Positions 1 to 15,000 of a stretch of 64,000 bases of DNA are shown in pieces (position 1 is the stretch's first letter; each line of letters opens with the position of its first letter). Location: positions 1-64,000 of the forward strand of contig VXAA01004241.1 of assembly GCA_013399115.1 (NCBI GenBank), in the 5' to 3' direction. Under the pieces are notes generated by a model. That model made no database searches. It was given only the letters and a program-made list of their open reading frames with translations, and was not told where the DNA came from. The DNA comes from Anseranas semipalmata. Its lineage: Eukaryota; Chordata; Aves; Anseriformes; Anseranatidae. Made by a program: the position numbers and the translations under genes.

Positions 1-16
1 GATTCTGTGATTCTGT
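1..16 (+). mobile_element. CR1 LINE 3'-terminal tail (edge of window)
   Basis: The window opens with two perfect copies of GATTCTGT. This is the 8-mer that ends CR1 retrotransposons in plus orientation. The CR1 body would lie to the left of the window. Unique sequence follows at once, as expected at a CR1 3' end. Only two repeat units are visible, so the call depends on the upstream sequence. Confidence 0.6.
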
Positions 17-3000
17 AATTGTGCAAAACACAAAAGTTGCCTTACCTTCTTCCTAAAAAATACATCTGAATGTTCTGCAAAATAAAGATTCTATACTTAA
101 GGATTTTTTTTTTTGAAAACAAACAAACAAACTGTATCTTGGTTGCAAAGTTATCATTATGGAAAGCTTTTGATCAGCTGTGGGGTGCAACACTTATTAG
201 AGAACATAGTCATTGGGGATTAATTGCCATCATAACTCCAGTCCAAGCTAACTACTGTTTTGCATTATTGTAACGTGGCTTCCCAAATAAATTATCCCAT
301 TCTTCCACCTACATAATTCTTATCTTGGTAGCTCCATTTAAAATTAACAGGGTTATTTCCAGTTAAAGCAACAGTATACAAGAATGCAAATAAACCTGGC
401 TTTTGACTTCCTTTCATCACAGTTTGGAATGCAAATGTTTCCTCACCATCAGAGTCAGCCACCAGAGCTGGAGAGAATCACTTCAACTGTGTCTGGTTTC
501 ATCCCTTAGAAGAATTTTTTGAGATCTCAAATCCAGTATGACTTTGGGAAGCTGATTTTCCAGCTATATGAACTGTAACAAGAGAGTTAACTTATGTTGA
601 AAGCCTTGAAGACAAAGCCCACTGAAAATTCACAGATGTCTGTTGCCCTTAGGGAATGAAATGATACTGGTGAACTATCACAGTCAAGCAAACAGTGAGT
701 AACCAGTAATAAAATTTGAAGCCAGTTTTATCTGGTCTGTTGCCAGAATTGAGGCTTTACCTGGTGGGGCTGTTCCAGGAGATAATCCACTGCCGTGGCA
801 GGCTGCTGTAAAGGGAGAATTCCTAATCCTGAGGCACAATCTTACAAAGTGGTGACAAGTAAATCGGTTGCACTGGCACAATAGATGTAGTCCTGGAAAC
901 CTCTAGATGTAGTTGAACCTAGGCCTTATTCAAAACATGCAGTTTTTTCCCCAGATTAACTTGGAGAATTATTTTTGATCTTGCACAGCTAATGAGAATG
1001 GTACATCATGTTAATGCAGTAAAAATGGATCTAAAATATTAGTTCATATTACTATTGGGTAGCGCTGAGATGTGTGTTAACGTGACATCAACCAAATTCA
1101 TAAATGGCCTCTAGAGAGGAAGTGTTCCTCACAGCTGATGTAGAGTGATCAAGGTCAAGGTTTAAACATAATCACTTTGAAGCATACTAGAGGTCACTAA
1201 AGACATGTAAAGTGGACATAAAATCCTCAAACACTCAATTAATAGTTGTTTGTTTAAATTGCTCTGGTAATAAAGTTTTGGAGGGAAAAATCTATGAAGA
1301 TCATTAGTACAGTTTGCACTACTCAGACACATGGCATTAAGTTATGCCATTTATGATGCTTAGGTTATATCTGAAACTGAGACACTACAGTAGATACGTA
1401 TACTATATAGAGATACTGAGTTTAGAAATTTGAACTCTGGGAAAATAAAGTTGGAAATCTGTCAAGATATTCCCCAAATCCAAGAGAAAGATGGAATTCA
1501 GATGCAGTAAATCAGGCCCATGAAATTTAATCCTCTTTACAGTATCTTTTTGTTTATTTATTCTGTAGCTATTTTGCATTTTACTGATCTATCTCACATT
1601 TTGTATCAAAAATTTCCTTACTCGTATGGGGAATGGTGGAGGTCTGTAGTGGAAAAGGAGAGCATGTTTTTGCATCATTTATGTAGGATTCAGACTGCTT
1701 TTTCTAGTGTTCATTACCCATTTTAGTAAAAAATCTGAGTGTACAAGATTAGAATCTAAATATTTGTGGTATTAATCCCTGCTTGTTTATTGATAGTGGT
1801 GTAATAAATATTTAAACATAGACATCGCATTCCACTCTATCTGCAGACATAGAAAGGTAACAAGCCTGGAAAAAAAACGAATTTAACATCTGAATTATAA
1901 TATGATCCAAGGGTATTGTAGAAAAGTAGGTGCTGATAACTGGTTTTGTTCTTCACTGCAGCGCTCATTCTGTGTTCACTTTTCCTATTTGCTTAGCTTT
2001 AGAACCTAAAATATTCTGCTTGTTCCCACCTGTCAGAAACACACATGGAGATCAGAGATTATTGCTGAACATTTTCCAGAGTAGGTATTTAAGAGGAAGA
2101 CAAGTCTGAATAATCTTTAACTTTTCTAAAGTACACTTACACTTCGTATTGCTCTGCTGATCTGTAACAAAAAAAAAAAAAAAAAAGAAAAAGAAAAAAG
2201 GCTTTCTAATCTCAGAGGTTTGAAACTTTCATTTACTTGCAGTTCTGCATATTTATGAATGTTATATGCCCTGTTCAGGTTCTAAAGTGCTTTAGAGCAA
2301 TTTGTAATTAAAGAAAAAGATGACATCTAAGACTTACAGTAAATATACTCTAACAGTGAAAAGTGATATTAAAGATACTATTTTGGTCCCTAATCTTACT
2401 TTCTTCATTTTCAAGCCAAAATGGTACTAGCTTCTTTTTGTGTAGCTGACTCACCAAAGCAGAAGCACTTTTGTGCTCATATTTTAAATAATCACCAGCC
2501 TATTTTCATTAATTTGTCAAAAAGTAAAGATGTGGGAAAAAAATGAGGGATATTTGCCATAACAGTAAATGTTTTTGCTTTAAATAATTACCACTTTCTT
2601 ATGAGTCATATATGAGACAAATGCCAGAGGAACTCAGCTTTCATTTATTCTTTTTTTTTTCTTGGAGAAATTAATTAAAAATAAAACAACACAAATGTTG
2701 CTGACACATAAATCAGTAGCAGTGGTATCCAGGGTGTTAAATGCCAGCCAGAAGCTGGGAATTGCTTTTGCTCAACTGCTGGAGCTGTGACAGTGTCCTG
2801 CTTCTCCAGTAATGGTCTGGGGAGCTGGATGGGCTCCAGGGCAAGTTGTCTGCAGCTGTGCCCCATTAAAGAATTTCACTTGCTTTTTCTTGTAAAAGGT
2901 ATATGTAAAATGTGTGTTGTGGCCTGCAAGACTTTTTGAAAGGTTACAGGAATCCTAAAAGCTTCAAACTCAGGACACAGAGTGATTTTCAACGAGGTTT

Positions 3001-6000
3001 TATCCAATGTATTTCTTCTCATGAAATTCAAGGTGAAAAGGAATTTCCAACTTAAAGGGAGCTGTTGATGTTACTTAGTGATTGTCCCCTTCTGGGTATC
3101 TCACATGTTTCCATATTAAATTAAATAAAGTTTTTACTTAATCAGCAAGTAAAAACCTAGCCCTGTGGAGTCAGCATCTATTCTTACTTTATAAGTTTTG
3201 GTTTTCTTTCCAATTACCATAAAAGAGTGTCAGCAAAATACATTATTGCAGGTTTAAAGCCAATATGTGTGTTGTAAATGGTTAAATTTTAAAACAAGTG
3301 GAAAGCACAGTTTTGTCTGCAGCTGTTCTGTTCATTGTGAGGATGTCTGAAGTGGTACTAAGTATGAAGTGTTAAGCTTGAATGTGCAGGTATAGCTCAT
3401 ATTGATAGGTCTTTACACCTAGGGATAGGGATAAGCTGACCACGCTTTTTTTTTCTTTCATGGATTCAGCTCGTTCTGCCAGAAGAGCACTGCAGATAAT
3501 TGGTCTATAATGCCTTTATGGATGGATTCTCTGCAAGGGTCAGAGGTCTTTTCTTATCTCAGAAAACCAGAATGTATATTGTATTGTAAACTATACCATC
3601 TGTAGATGCCAAGTATTAACTCTGAATAAATGTTAATCTCGTATCTGAAGTCTATATCCACAAAATAAACAGTTGTGACTATAAGGCGACCATATTATGA
3701 AATTAAACAATCCTAGTTCTTACTACCATGAATGCCAAGGGTTTAATACAACCTGAATTCCTTCTACATTTCTTCGCTATGCTTATCCAATTATTTACCT
3801 AATTTTCAATATAAACTCTTGCAATCAGATATTACCTGTAGTGCTGTGACAGTACAATAAGGCATGATGGATTGTTTCACATATTGTGAAAAAAAGCAGA
3901 GATGTGACACAAAATGCTATTAAGCCAGTGAGGTGGTAGAAGCCAGAATTCAGAGTGTTAGTGATGACTATCACAGTCTCACAGTAATCTAAAAGCAATT
4001 TGTGATATAGGACAAAGTCATGCACATTACTATAAAATAAATGAGAGTTCTATCTAAACGTATTTGCTGAATAGTAGCTAAGAAGTGGTTTTTATGCATG
4101 GTTGCAAACTGAACACCCTTCTTGCAAGGGAAGCCTTTAATGTCTATAATAGCCCACCACAACCTGGTGTAAATTCCTTGTTTTTCTTATGCTGAGATGT
4201 AAAAGGATCTGCCACAGTGTTACCTCTCATTGTGCCTGGCATCTTCTGCAGACCATAATATGTTTACTGTACACAGAATGAAACCAAAGCTACGTCAAAA
4301 ACAGAAGCTTCTCGTTTCACATGATTCCAGGCTGAGCAGATGACTTCACGACCAGCCACTGGTATCTTTTTTTAAGTCGCCCTGATGCTGTGTTTATTTT
4401 ATACTGCTTACCTTGTTTCCTTCTTTCCCCCTCCCCTCCTGGAAGTTAATCTTCCCACTGTTAACCCCAGAAGATAGGTGAATGGCTCTTTTCCTGCCAG
4501 TGTCAGATGGAGAGTTAATAATGTGGATCAGAAGCTGGCTGTGGCCAAGACCCTGTCTCAAGAAACTAAATATATCAGACTGCTCTTGCTAAGCAAGGCC
4601 TTAGGATCAGTCCTGCTTGTCACGTTGGGTCTCTGGCACAGCTGTCGTTTTCCCCAGCCTCTTGGTTTGTTGTGAGCCCATAATACTTTAATGCTTTGTG
4701 GATCAGCTGAGTAAATGGTGAAGTTAAACTGTGTGGACCTGTCAGCACAGTCACGGAATGAGGGACACCAAGTGCCTCCTGTGATGAAACTGTCACTCCT
4801 GTTTCTAACTCCTTCATATTGCTGCTTTGTTTTTAGGTCAAACATCGCTAATTTAAAATCAGTTGAAGAATATCGAAATATTTTAACACCCAGGAAGAGT
4901 CTCTAATATGTTGACTTTGGCTTCAGAAGCATAGTCTCAGGGGGTCTTTCTGGCAACCACGAGGGAGAAGTCTGCAAAAAGTTAGCAGGAAATCAGTTTT
5001 AAAGTAAGCAAAATAGGAGTGAAAGAAATCCCAGAGAAACTGTGAGATCACTGAAAGGTAGATAAACATGGAATGAGCTGTAAAGTAAATGGCCCAGTGG
5101 CAGGGAAAAATGCAAGACAAGCAAGGTCAGGAAAAAGATTATTACTTTGTAATCTCTTTCTAATGTCTTGCTCACTGCAACAATATTAACAGAAGGAGCT
5201 AACAAAATATTTTTCTTCATATACTTGTTTTTCAGCAATAGGTTGTTCCTCTCCATCTCTTTCCTTCATTCTCTAATGTCTTGTTTTCTGTCTCATTTTA
5301 CTTCCTTTGGGCCAAGGTTTCATAGGCACTAAACATAAGCAACTTCTATTGGTCTCAATGGATTTGTGTAATACTCAGCAAGGACCTGATCTGAAGTTCA
5401 GTGATGCTACCAATGAGTTCAGTTGAGGGCTGGATCCTACCAAGCACTCAGCAGCTTTCAGAGCATATGATCCACTGTTTTAATAAAGTGCTGCAGCTGT
5501 GCTAATCTTATGGGCAGGAGACCTGCCTGTTTCCATGTCTTACTCAAACATTATCAACAATACCTTTTTATAGCTCTCTAAACATCTTTCATGCATGTGG
5601 TACTGTGGGACATGCTGGAGAATTGATTGGTAGATATAATCATGTAAGAGAATTCCTAAAGCATTAAGTAAAGGAGGTTTCATAAAAGTTGTGACTGTTA
5701 ATGTACAGTCTACATAAGAATGTGCTAGGGGGGTGGAAAAATGGGATGACATATAAAATCATGTAAAAAGGGGTTAAGAAAGATCCATTTCGTGAATACA
5801 GGGTGACCTAGTGGTCTCTGATAGGGATGGGATACAAACATCTTTATCAGAATGCAAACGTGTAACAGGGAGATCAAAAGCTATATTAATTCTGTATTTG
5901 CGAAAGCAACATGAATTTTGGACCAAGACTCTTCATGAGCATTCATCTGTTAATACTTTGTTAAAACAAGTATGTTAAAACCTGTCTCTGCCACCAAACT

Positions 6001-8957
6001 GAGCCTGTGGCCAAGCTTCATGAGAGGAGCTTAGCGCTGGAAGTCCTGGAGAGCTGATGTGCCACCTCTGAGGTCTTTGGGATCAGAGTGCTGCCAATAC
6101 ACATTTGCTATTAAAAAATGACAGCAACAAATGTAGCAATGTGTCTGTGCCTAATCTATGTATAAAATATATCAGGGTTTTTGAGAAAGCCAAAAAAAAG
6201 CCAGAAAAGTGCTGCAAAAAATACTTGACACATTTCAAATTTGATTCCAGGTATTGTTTTTGCAACAGTTTTCCCCCATGACGATGAGGAATAATGGAAA
6301 ATAGCATTAAATGTCTGTGTTCTTTCATAACCAATATTATGTAAATATTATATATATATACCCCTGCCTGAGTTATTAATGTCATATTGTTGCTATGTGG
6401 GTGGCAAGTAAATTCAGCCCAGGTTTCTTTTCACAGATCTGCTGTAACTGAAGCTAATGGGTGTAGCTAGTCCAGCCCACAGCTCTTGGCAACCCATGCA
6501 AGTAACAAGATCATTCAGTTAACCCTTCTTGTTGCCCTGACCAGCTGGCTGGTGGATCACTCTGTGGCAATGGCGGTAAATCCAAACAGGAAAAAAAAAT
6601 GAAACAAAGGACTAGAGAAGCTTGTTCTCTTGGAGATTAGGATCAGATCTCCACAGCGGGGTGTGTTATAGCAACATTTGAAGTGGCTGTAATCCTGTGC
6701 TTGAAGACCCACCTTTGATGTCTCTACACTTTCATAATGTTCACGGCTCCTGAGATGTCTGTACAAGAGAAGCAGATCTGGCCTAGGTGGCCTGGGAAAC
6801 ACAGTTGCCCAACCTCAGCTCTGCAGTTTGGTGAGCCAGCCAACACGCAGGGTAAATTGCAGAGCTTGACTTGAAGAGGAATGAGAAAGACAGATCTGAC
6901 ACACAACAAGAAGGAGAGGGAGTGGGAGGGTTCAGCAGGAGACCTTGTGAGACCTCTTGACAGACCAATTTTGTCAGCGACCATTATTCTTCCACTTTCT
7001 ATCTATATTCCTTTAAATGTCTGAAAGTCTTTAACTTACTCATTTCTCAGAAGGGTCTAGTCATTCTGATAAATCAATTCCTATCCCAGTTTCTGCCAGG
7101 TCTCACTTCATTTTCTTTTGCAAAATGAAAATTGGGTTTTAACTGGAAAATGTCTTGCAGGGTGTTGCAAGTTAGAACAAAGAGTTTGGCAGAATGGGAA
7201 AAAGTCTTGAGCTTATTAGTTTAGCGGGGGTTGTTGGAAGTATATTTAGAGACAATATTGTATGATACCTTCCACTTTAAATCTCTACTTTCAATTACAA
7301 ACACTGTAGAAACCTATATGAGATGCTTCCAGTTAAAATACACTATCCCAATAATCAAGAACTTGAAAGGCCTAAATGTTTGTATATGAAATGAATGACT
7401 TGTATGAAAACTACATATCTGATTTGCTTAGGGAAAAATAAGAGTGAGCCCTGGATATTTGTACGTATGAAAATATTGAAAATAAATTGCATGAGATTTT
7501 TGTATAATTTCAAATAAGAAACAATCCTACATCAAAGGCACAAAGTAGTTTTTCTAATGCATATATGCAAATTGTCCCTTTGAAAATAAAATATACCCTC
7601 ATAAAACAATTTTAGAACAAAAAAAAATCAGAATATGTTGGAAATGAATATATTATAAACATAACAATGTATAAAATTATAGTGAATCCTACAAATAAAA
7701 GTAGTTAAACAATCTTCATATGTGATAACCCTTAACACATTCCATTCAAGAATCAATACTGCTATGAGCATTGGTTTAATAAGTAAATTTGGTTTGTCAT
7801 CCTAAACCTATATATTAAGCACTTGAGGCTTAAAAGGACCACAACCAATTGTTCTCACTGGTCTGTTATTGTCTGTGTTGAGGACTATGTAAGATCCTAT
7901 CAGTGCTTAAAAATAAATTAATTTGAATAATTTACTAATATGATTGGTTTGCTCACAGGAACATCATTGCAACATTGCATTATGATGATCACAGCAGGAG
8001 AAGAATTTGGTTTTTGTTATGCCCAAGGTCACATGCAAATTCCATGGAAGATCTAGTCACTGAGATATCAGCAGGAGATTTTAATTTCCCATTAAACACA
8101 CACAGTTGTAGTACAGCTGATATTGCAGCGGCACTAAAAGCTGAAGGTGTGTTGTAAGCTCAAAGTGAGTGACAGGCCTGGGATATCTCTAGTGGTATAA
8201 TCTACATTAAAATAACAGCTCAATCCTTAAATTAATAAGTCCTCAGTGTTATTTAATGGCAGGCCTCTAGGCACCAAAAATAATGGGATCGTAAATTTGC
8301 TTTACAGAGAGATTCTGTAATCCTCTCTCATTGCTTACAGAAAGGACATAAAAGCTATAAGTGGACAGGAAAATAGATGACTGAAAACATGCCATCAAGA
8401 GAACCACTGGTGTTTAGAAGCAATTGTGACTTCTACATAACTGAAGATGAACTTTCCCATGGAAAGAGATAGGTGTGACAGTAAGTCAAGCTGACCTGAC
8501 ACTATAATAGATACTTAGGTCACCCCTTGCACCAAAGGACTGTTGTCTTTTTTTTATTCAGGATTTATAGTAAGACAAAGAAAAATAAATATTATTTTAG
8601 GGCATTATAGAGGATGCTTCAGTCCAATCCTTTCACCTCCCACATTTAGGCGATGTTCTACTTGATGTGCTAAAGAGACACTGATGACAGTCTATCCTTT
8701 CATTAACCAAAACGAAGAAGCTCATACTGTACTCACAACACTGCTAAGCACAGACATAGGCTGGTTTATTGCCTTCCTGACCTGCTATGCAGATAGCTTT
8801 CCATAGCTTTATTATGTTCATATAAGTCCTTGTTATTTATGCTGTATTTGTGCTGTTTTGTTGCTTCTGAGAATGGATATCTGACTTTGCTTTAATCCAT
8901 CCCAGATGAATGAAGGATATAATAGACCCGGTGACAAGAAAACACTGAAAATAAGCA
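17..8957. other. Unique AT-rich non-coding stretch
   Basis: No reading frame here exceeds about 100 codons and none resembles a known protein. There are stop codons in all frames. I see no CpG-rich promoter-like region, no RNA gene and no clear transposon. The parts around 7.4-7.9 kb and 6335-6362 are especially AT-rich, with a short TA run at the latter. A 60-codon frame at 7975-8157 lies downstream of an AG at a pyrimidine-poor site and is not recognised. Confidence 0.6.
2169..2199. repeat. A-rich tract (A18 then GAAAAAG pattern)
   Basis: A run of 18 A is followed by an A-rich stretch broken by single Gs. It could be a simple repeat or an old poly-A tail. No retrosequence is recognisable on either side. 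Confidence 0.8.
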
Positions 8958-11900
8958 GGCTGTGACAGCATGCCCAGCAGAGCCTCTGCATTCACCTCCA
9001 CACAGGAAGAACATAAATATTGTACATTACAGTGAAAACCAGTAGAATATATTAAAATATATATATAAAAATCCTTCAGAGGGGCTATAATTTTCCAGGC
9101 TGTGGTGGAATAACATGTCCTGTGTGGCCCCAGGGAGCCTTGTCGTTCTCCTGAGGAGGGAGGAATGGCTCTGGCAGCTGGCAGCTAAGCAGGATCTCCT
9201 CCAGCTGCTGGTGGCCTGGGCGAGTAGCCTGAGCCTCAGGCAGCATCTGCAGAGGACACCACCACCATCGTACCGGTGGGGTTCTAAGACAGCCCACCAG
9301 GGTTGAGTGGCTTTATACTAAATTAAAAATCACTGATGGCAGAGAATGAAGCTGCTCCAAAGCCGCTGTGCTCATCATGTCCCAGAGTTTCTGTTCAGCT
9401 TAAATACAGACCAAGTCTCTCCAGCTCCTGCCACCAACTGCATACTCCAGACACTCATTTAAACAACTTCCTGGGTTTTTCTTTTTTTGACCAATCTTGC
9501 TATTTCCAAGTATAAAACTCTGACTAATCTTAGAGAAGGACAGAGGAAGGAAGTGGGGTGTAGGATGAACTCAGCAGCTCTCACCTCTTTTCGCTGACTT
9601 CTCCATTGCAACTCATGCATCCCACTAGAGGGGAAACAGGGTGATGGCTTTGGGTGTAGAAGGATGCTGTTTTCTTGCAGAGGAGCAATAAAGTTAATCT
9701 CAGTGTCTTCTGGGACCAAAAAGGCTCACACAAGGGGAGGAATCACCCATCCTTCTCTGGCCAGCCCCAGTCCCCTCTTGGGCTGGGGTTTGGGGACCCT
9801 GCGAGGTATTCCCAGCCTCCCCACAAGTCTCCACATGCACTCAAATGCTCTGCTGTCCCCAGCCCTCTGTTCTGGCTCTCCTGCAGAGCCTGCTCAGCTG
9901 CCTTCACAAAATTCTATTTTGCCTACAGTCCTGGAAGTTGCTGAGGTGCCTCTGACAGCCCATGATACATGGAGGCTTGGAGCAATGTGAGGGAGAGTGC
10001 AGTAAAGATAAAAAACTGAAGGGCAGGCAAAATATCTGTTTTCAAAACAACTGAGGATCCAGATTTAAAAGAACTTGTTTAAATTAAGTGTCTTATGCTT
10101 TAAACATTTGTTGTGACATTAAAAATGAAATGTTGAAAGCGAGCATGGACTTGATAACTTCCTGCTGTTTTCTCAGGCAGTATATTGAAAACACATGCAC
10201 CAAATTATATGGTCTGGCTTGCAACTTATGGGCACAGTTATTCCTGATTTCTTTAAGGACAAATCAGATGTGTAGATAACTGCAGAAGTTGGAAACAGTA
10301 GAACTATTTTGAATGTGCCATAAAGCTGTGTCTCATATAAAAATTGTCAAAGGTGGACAAACATCCTTTATTAGTTTTTTTTTTTTTTAATCTGATGGAT
10401 TGTCCAAATGCTTTCCGTTTTGTCAAAGCAGAAGTTTTGTAAGTGGCATTTATCAGTGATAGGAAAGCTCTTCATGTTCCTCAATATTTCCTATTCTGCA
10501 AGATCAGTTCCATTAAAATTACAACACTGTTATGAGAGCAGGCTATAAACTAGGTTTGAACAGAGTAAAAAATAATAAGAATAATGGACACGGCATGGTT
10601 GTATCCACTCTGCATTAAGCCATAGATTCCCGGCATTATTTTTGGCAAGAGATGGACTTTTATCTGTGCTGGAAACTAAGCCCTCCCACTTAACATGAGG
10701 ATGTCCCCAAACAAAAGCAAGAGGAAGTCAAGAAATGGTGCTTAGGTTTCCAAAAAGTATAGGTTTTATTATAGTGTTATTTTGTTGCAGATCCCTGGCC
10801 ATCTCAGCCAAAAGCCTTTCTGCCATCAACATGGAAGAGGGGCTGCAATGGTTGACAGCCAGCTCACCTCCAAGCCTGGAGGCCACCTGCCGCTCCCTTG
10901 GCAAGCAATGGTCAGAGACTCTGTCCAGCAAAATTGAAACCCTGTGAGAAATTTTGTTCATGCCATTAGATGTATGGGCAGACTGTGTTTCTAGTGAGCA
11001 AAGATATGTAAGTAGCTTAAACTTTGTGGTTTGTACTCCCCAGCCATGTTGTTAGTGTTTGGTAAATAATTGATACCTTCATGCAAATGGAATGAGGTAA
11101 CTCCATCTACATATCCGTAAAATGGTAATAAGGATGTGTTTCCCTCCTTGATCAGGTGCTGCAGGTCCTCCTGTTACTATAGCAATGGAAGCTACAAAGG
11201 TTTCCAAATCAGCAGGGAGATGAGCTGAGCGATCAAAGAGAAACGCAGTCAGGATAAGAGCTGAGGAGCTGCAAGGGGACTAGCTAAAAGCAAGTGGTTC
11301 AGGTTCTGGAGGACAGCTTAGCAGTAGAGATACAAATAGCAGGAACAGCCCTGGGGTGCTTTGTGCCAGAAGAACGACTGAACTGTCTGAGCTCAAGGAC
11401 CAGCTGTGACTCTAATGGCAAGAGGTGCAGCACTTCTCAGATTCATTCTTGTCCCAGCTGCATGCTACCCCCAAGGTGATCTGCATGCCTGCTCTTCCTT
11501 TCCACCCTGGCTTACATGGGAAGGAAACCTGGTTACGTCGGTCTAAAGAAAGCCACATTTCCCAAAAGGCCCCAGCTGTGAATGGAGGGGACATGAGAGC
11601 TGTGGGGTGCCAGGGAGCATGGTGGAACGATCAGCTGCCACCTTCCTGGTGTTCTTGTGCAAAAACATTTATCATCTTAAACTTAAAACCAAATTCAGTT
11701 GGAAGACTTAGGGTTTTAGATGTGTTTTAGCTCAGCTTAGTCTGAGTTTGTAAGGAAAATATAAGCCACTCTGCAGAAGTATTTCATTTTCTTTGTGTCA
11801 AATTTGCAGACTCTGCTCTTCATTTTAGGACTAGGAGAACAAGATTATTGTCATCTAGTCTAGGGAAGCCTCTGGGCATTTTGATTTTAGTAAATTTTTA

Positions 11901-12000
11901 AAGCAACAAAAGAAGGTGCTCCTAATTGCTGAACATACAGAGGGAAAACTATGGACATGATAATATGGTGAAGTCAAGAAGCTTTAAGCTTTTTCTTGAC
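8958..12000. other. Non-coding stretch with GC-richer pockets
   Basis: Against an AT-rich background there are GC-richer pockets at about 9070-9310, 9700-9970, 10790-10950 and 11290-11660. Several are open in more than one frame and on both strands, which a higher GC content alone can produce. The pocket at 10791-10947 follows a good splice-acceptor-like sequence. None of the translations resembles a known protein. They may be conserved non-coding DNA, old repeats or non-coding exons. Confidence 0.45.
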
Positions 12001-15000
12001 TGAATTGATTCCAAATTTTCATTACTCATGGGGAGGAGTCCAGCATATCCACATTTCTGCACCTTTTGTGAGATGTTCCCCAGAGCAGGGCACGGGATGA
12101 GGGACTGCTTAATCCCAGGTGGGTAGCACACAAACCACAGAGCTTTTCTCATTCAGGCTGTATCTATATGTCAGTAAAAATGCATTTTATGCAGTACTTA
12201 CTATGGCTTGATCAGAAAGACTGTAGTCATGCCTAATGTGAACTTGCATAACATACATGCTAATAACCACTGTGACAGGCAGAGTAAAATAATTTGGGAT
12301 TAAAGTAATGCTTGCACAGTTATTGAGCTTCCAATTGACTTCAAGTGCAGATGTGAGCAGCAAAAGACTACAGACCTAGTTCATGGTGCCCACTACACAT
12401 TCATAAGTGTTTCCATGCCCCGAGCCTGCTTCTATCATGTAGGCAGCTTTTGTATCTTTGTGAAAAACCTTTCCCTTCAAGCTTCAATTCTGACAAGTAA
12501 ACCAAAAATATAACCTCTTAAATGAAGTTGTATTATGGTAACATTATTTCAGTTTAATTGAAATGTGATATAGAGCCTTGCAGAAAGAAGCAGTTGCATT
12601 TCCGAAAGGAGCCATAAATAATGTATTTTTTGTTTTGTTTACAAAAACACCTTGGTCAGTCATCACTATGTGTGTAACCTAACAAAACTTGTAATGACTA
12701 CAAGTACTGCTGCATACCACAGCTAGCCAGAAAGATATGGAGCAGTAGTATTGTCCAATCAACTGGAAGGACTTTAAGGGCTCTCAAAAGTACAGCATAG
12801 TTAGCTGTAGAAGATGCACATTCACACACCCTCCAGAGTCTGCATTTCCTTCTGACATCTGCACTTTTTTCTGCTTGGCAAAAGCTAAAAAATATATTTC
12901 AGTTTCTCAACTCTAAATTGGAATGCATAAAGAAAGAATTTTGGAAGAGGTGTTGAAATGAATTGAAACAAAGTCTGAGAGTCTATGGGTGGGGATTTTG
13001 CCTAGAAGAAGCAGTTGCTTTTAAGGGAGGAATCCCACAGCCGCAGAAATGAGGTCAAAGCATCTATGGCGGTCCTTTCCACGTGGGCAGCTTCTTGCTC
13101 AGGCTGCTACTCAATGCTTTCCCATGTGGACTTTTACACCCTGGAAGCACCTTTCTGTGCTCCCCACATACCCAGACTTACCATGGTCTGCCTGGGCCCG
13201 CAGCTCGCTGGCTTGCCCAGGCATTCCTGGGTGCTACACATGTATACAGTGTGTGTGTGCATATGCATACACAGACACATAATGATATCTGTCTTTCAAT
13301 AGGCATTTTTTATGCTTTTTTTTTTTTTCTTATGACAGATTTTCAAACATTGTGCTGATAGCTGACTTGATGCTAATATAAAATATAGATGTAAGTGCAC
13401 TCAAATCAGACCTGCAATCACAGTGATACACTGGTTAGCACTAAGGTTAATTTCTTCTTGTGAAATTAGAATCATGAAATATAATTTCTCAACCGGGTCT
13501 CTAGAAATACTTTTGCTTTGTTTCTTGTTGCTTGGCTGTGTCTGCAAGGTTTTTAGTCATAGCTGTTTCAAGACAGTTTCTAAGAAAATGTTTCAGGCTT
13601 AACCATTCTTTTTGTCCTGATTTATGATGGTATTGCCAGTCTTCTGAGTGTCTTTTAAACTTCAAGCAACAGATATTTACATTGGCATATATATATCTTA
13701 ACATTGACAAAAATAAAAAACAACTACATTCAAGTACACACGGGAGCTTTCCAGTAAATGTTTCTGACTATAAACAGTGCCAGGTGCACTAGAAGAAGGT
13801 GTAAAACATTAAGCATAAATTGTTCTGTAATAACTTGGTTTTAGGAAAGTTGATTTCCAACCTGAGACAGTTATCTGACTTACAGATTTTTTATACTATC
13901 AGCTATAGTTCCATATATTGTTATTCATACTGGAACTGAATTCTTTTATTTAAACCTAGTATTCCTTGGTCTCAATAATATCTGAAGGCAGTGGGGTGCA
14001 CAGATTCATGCTTTCATTAGGTTTCGAATCCTAACTCAGGAAAACACCGATATTCCATGCTATCTTCAAAACCATTATACCCACACTTGTAAATTCACAG
14101 GATTAAGCTTTTACCACATAGGCACATCTCATTCCTGCTCACTTTGTTAGGACAGAAGCATGTGCTCAGCTTCTTTTCTAAATCAGAAAGATTATTACCC
14201 AGTCATGGTTGGCTGAAACCCAAATTTCTACTGTTAGACAGGTAGACCAAAACACCCCAAGTTTTGGAGAGCTAGTTGAATATAATTTTGTTTTCTGCAT
14301 GTCTCAGCAAAGGTGCTGTAATATTAGCAAGATTTGCACTTCATTAGCGCTGCTAACTTGGCAGATCTTACCTCCCGCGATAGCCATTTCGTTTCACACT
14401 CACAGGCTTCCTGCCAGTGATCAAACTGTGACTTCAGTGACCCATTGGAGTATTGATTTACATGTTTGCATGACTCTCTCATTATCTTGTTTTGATTTCC
14501 ATCTCTTCCAAATTATTCCTGAAGCTATTTCAGCTACCAGATGACCCAGGAACTGAGAATTGACTTTGTTCTGCTTTCTTGTGTCTCCTGCTGGTTCAGA
14601 CACAAAGCAAGTTGGGAGGAGGCTCTGCCCAGGCAGTACTGAAGAACATGAAATGTCCTTATTGTGTAAATGTCCCAAAATGTACATTTGTGATGCAAAA
14701 ATCAAAGGAGCAGATCAAAACAGAAGGGATAAAATGAACAGGAAAGAGGCTAATTATCTTTGAGATTAGACATTGAGACAGAGCAGATTCATACAGGTCT
14801 GAAAAGCAGGGGTTCAGTCTTGAATTATAATGTGAAACCAGATGGAAACTACTGTGAGGATATGTGAAGATAATGGTGACACCATTCTGCTGCCTGGAGG
14901 GACAAAATAATCTCTTTGCAGCATTGTGGACCCCCTGAACATGTGCTAAAAGCTGTGATTAAGACCTGGGGTGCAGCAATGAAGACAATCTGCATGGTGG

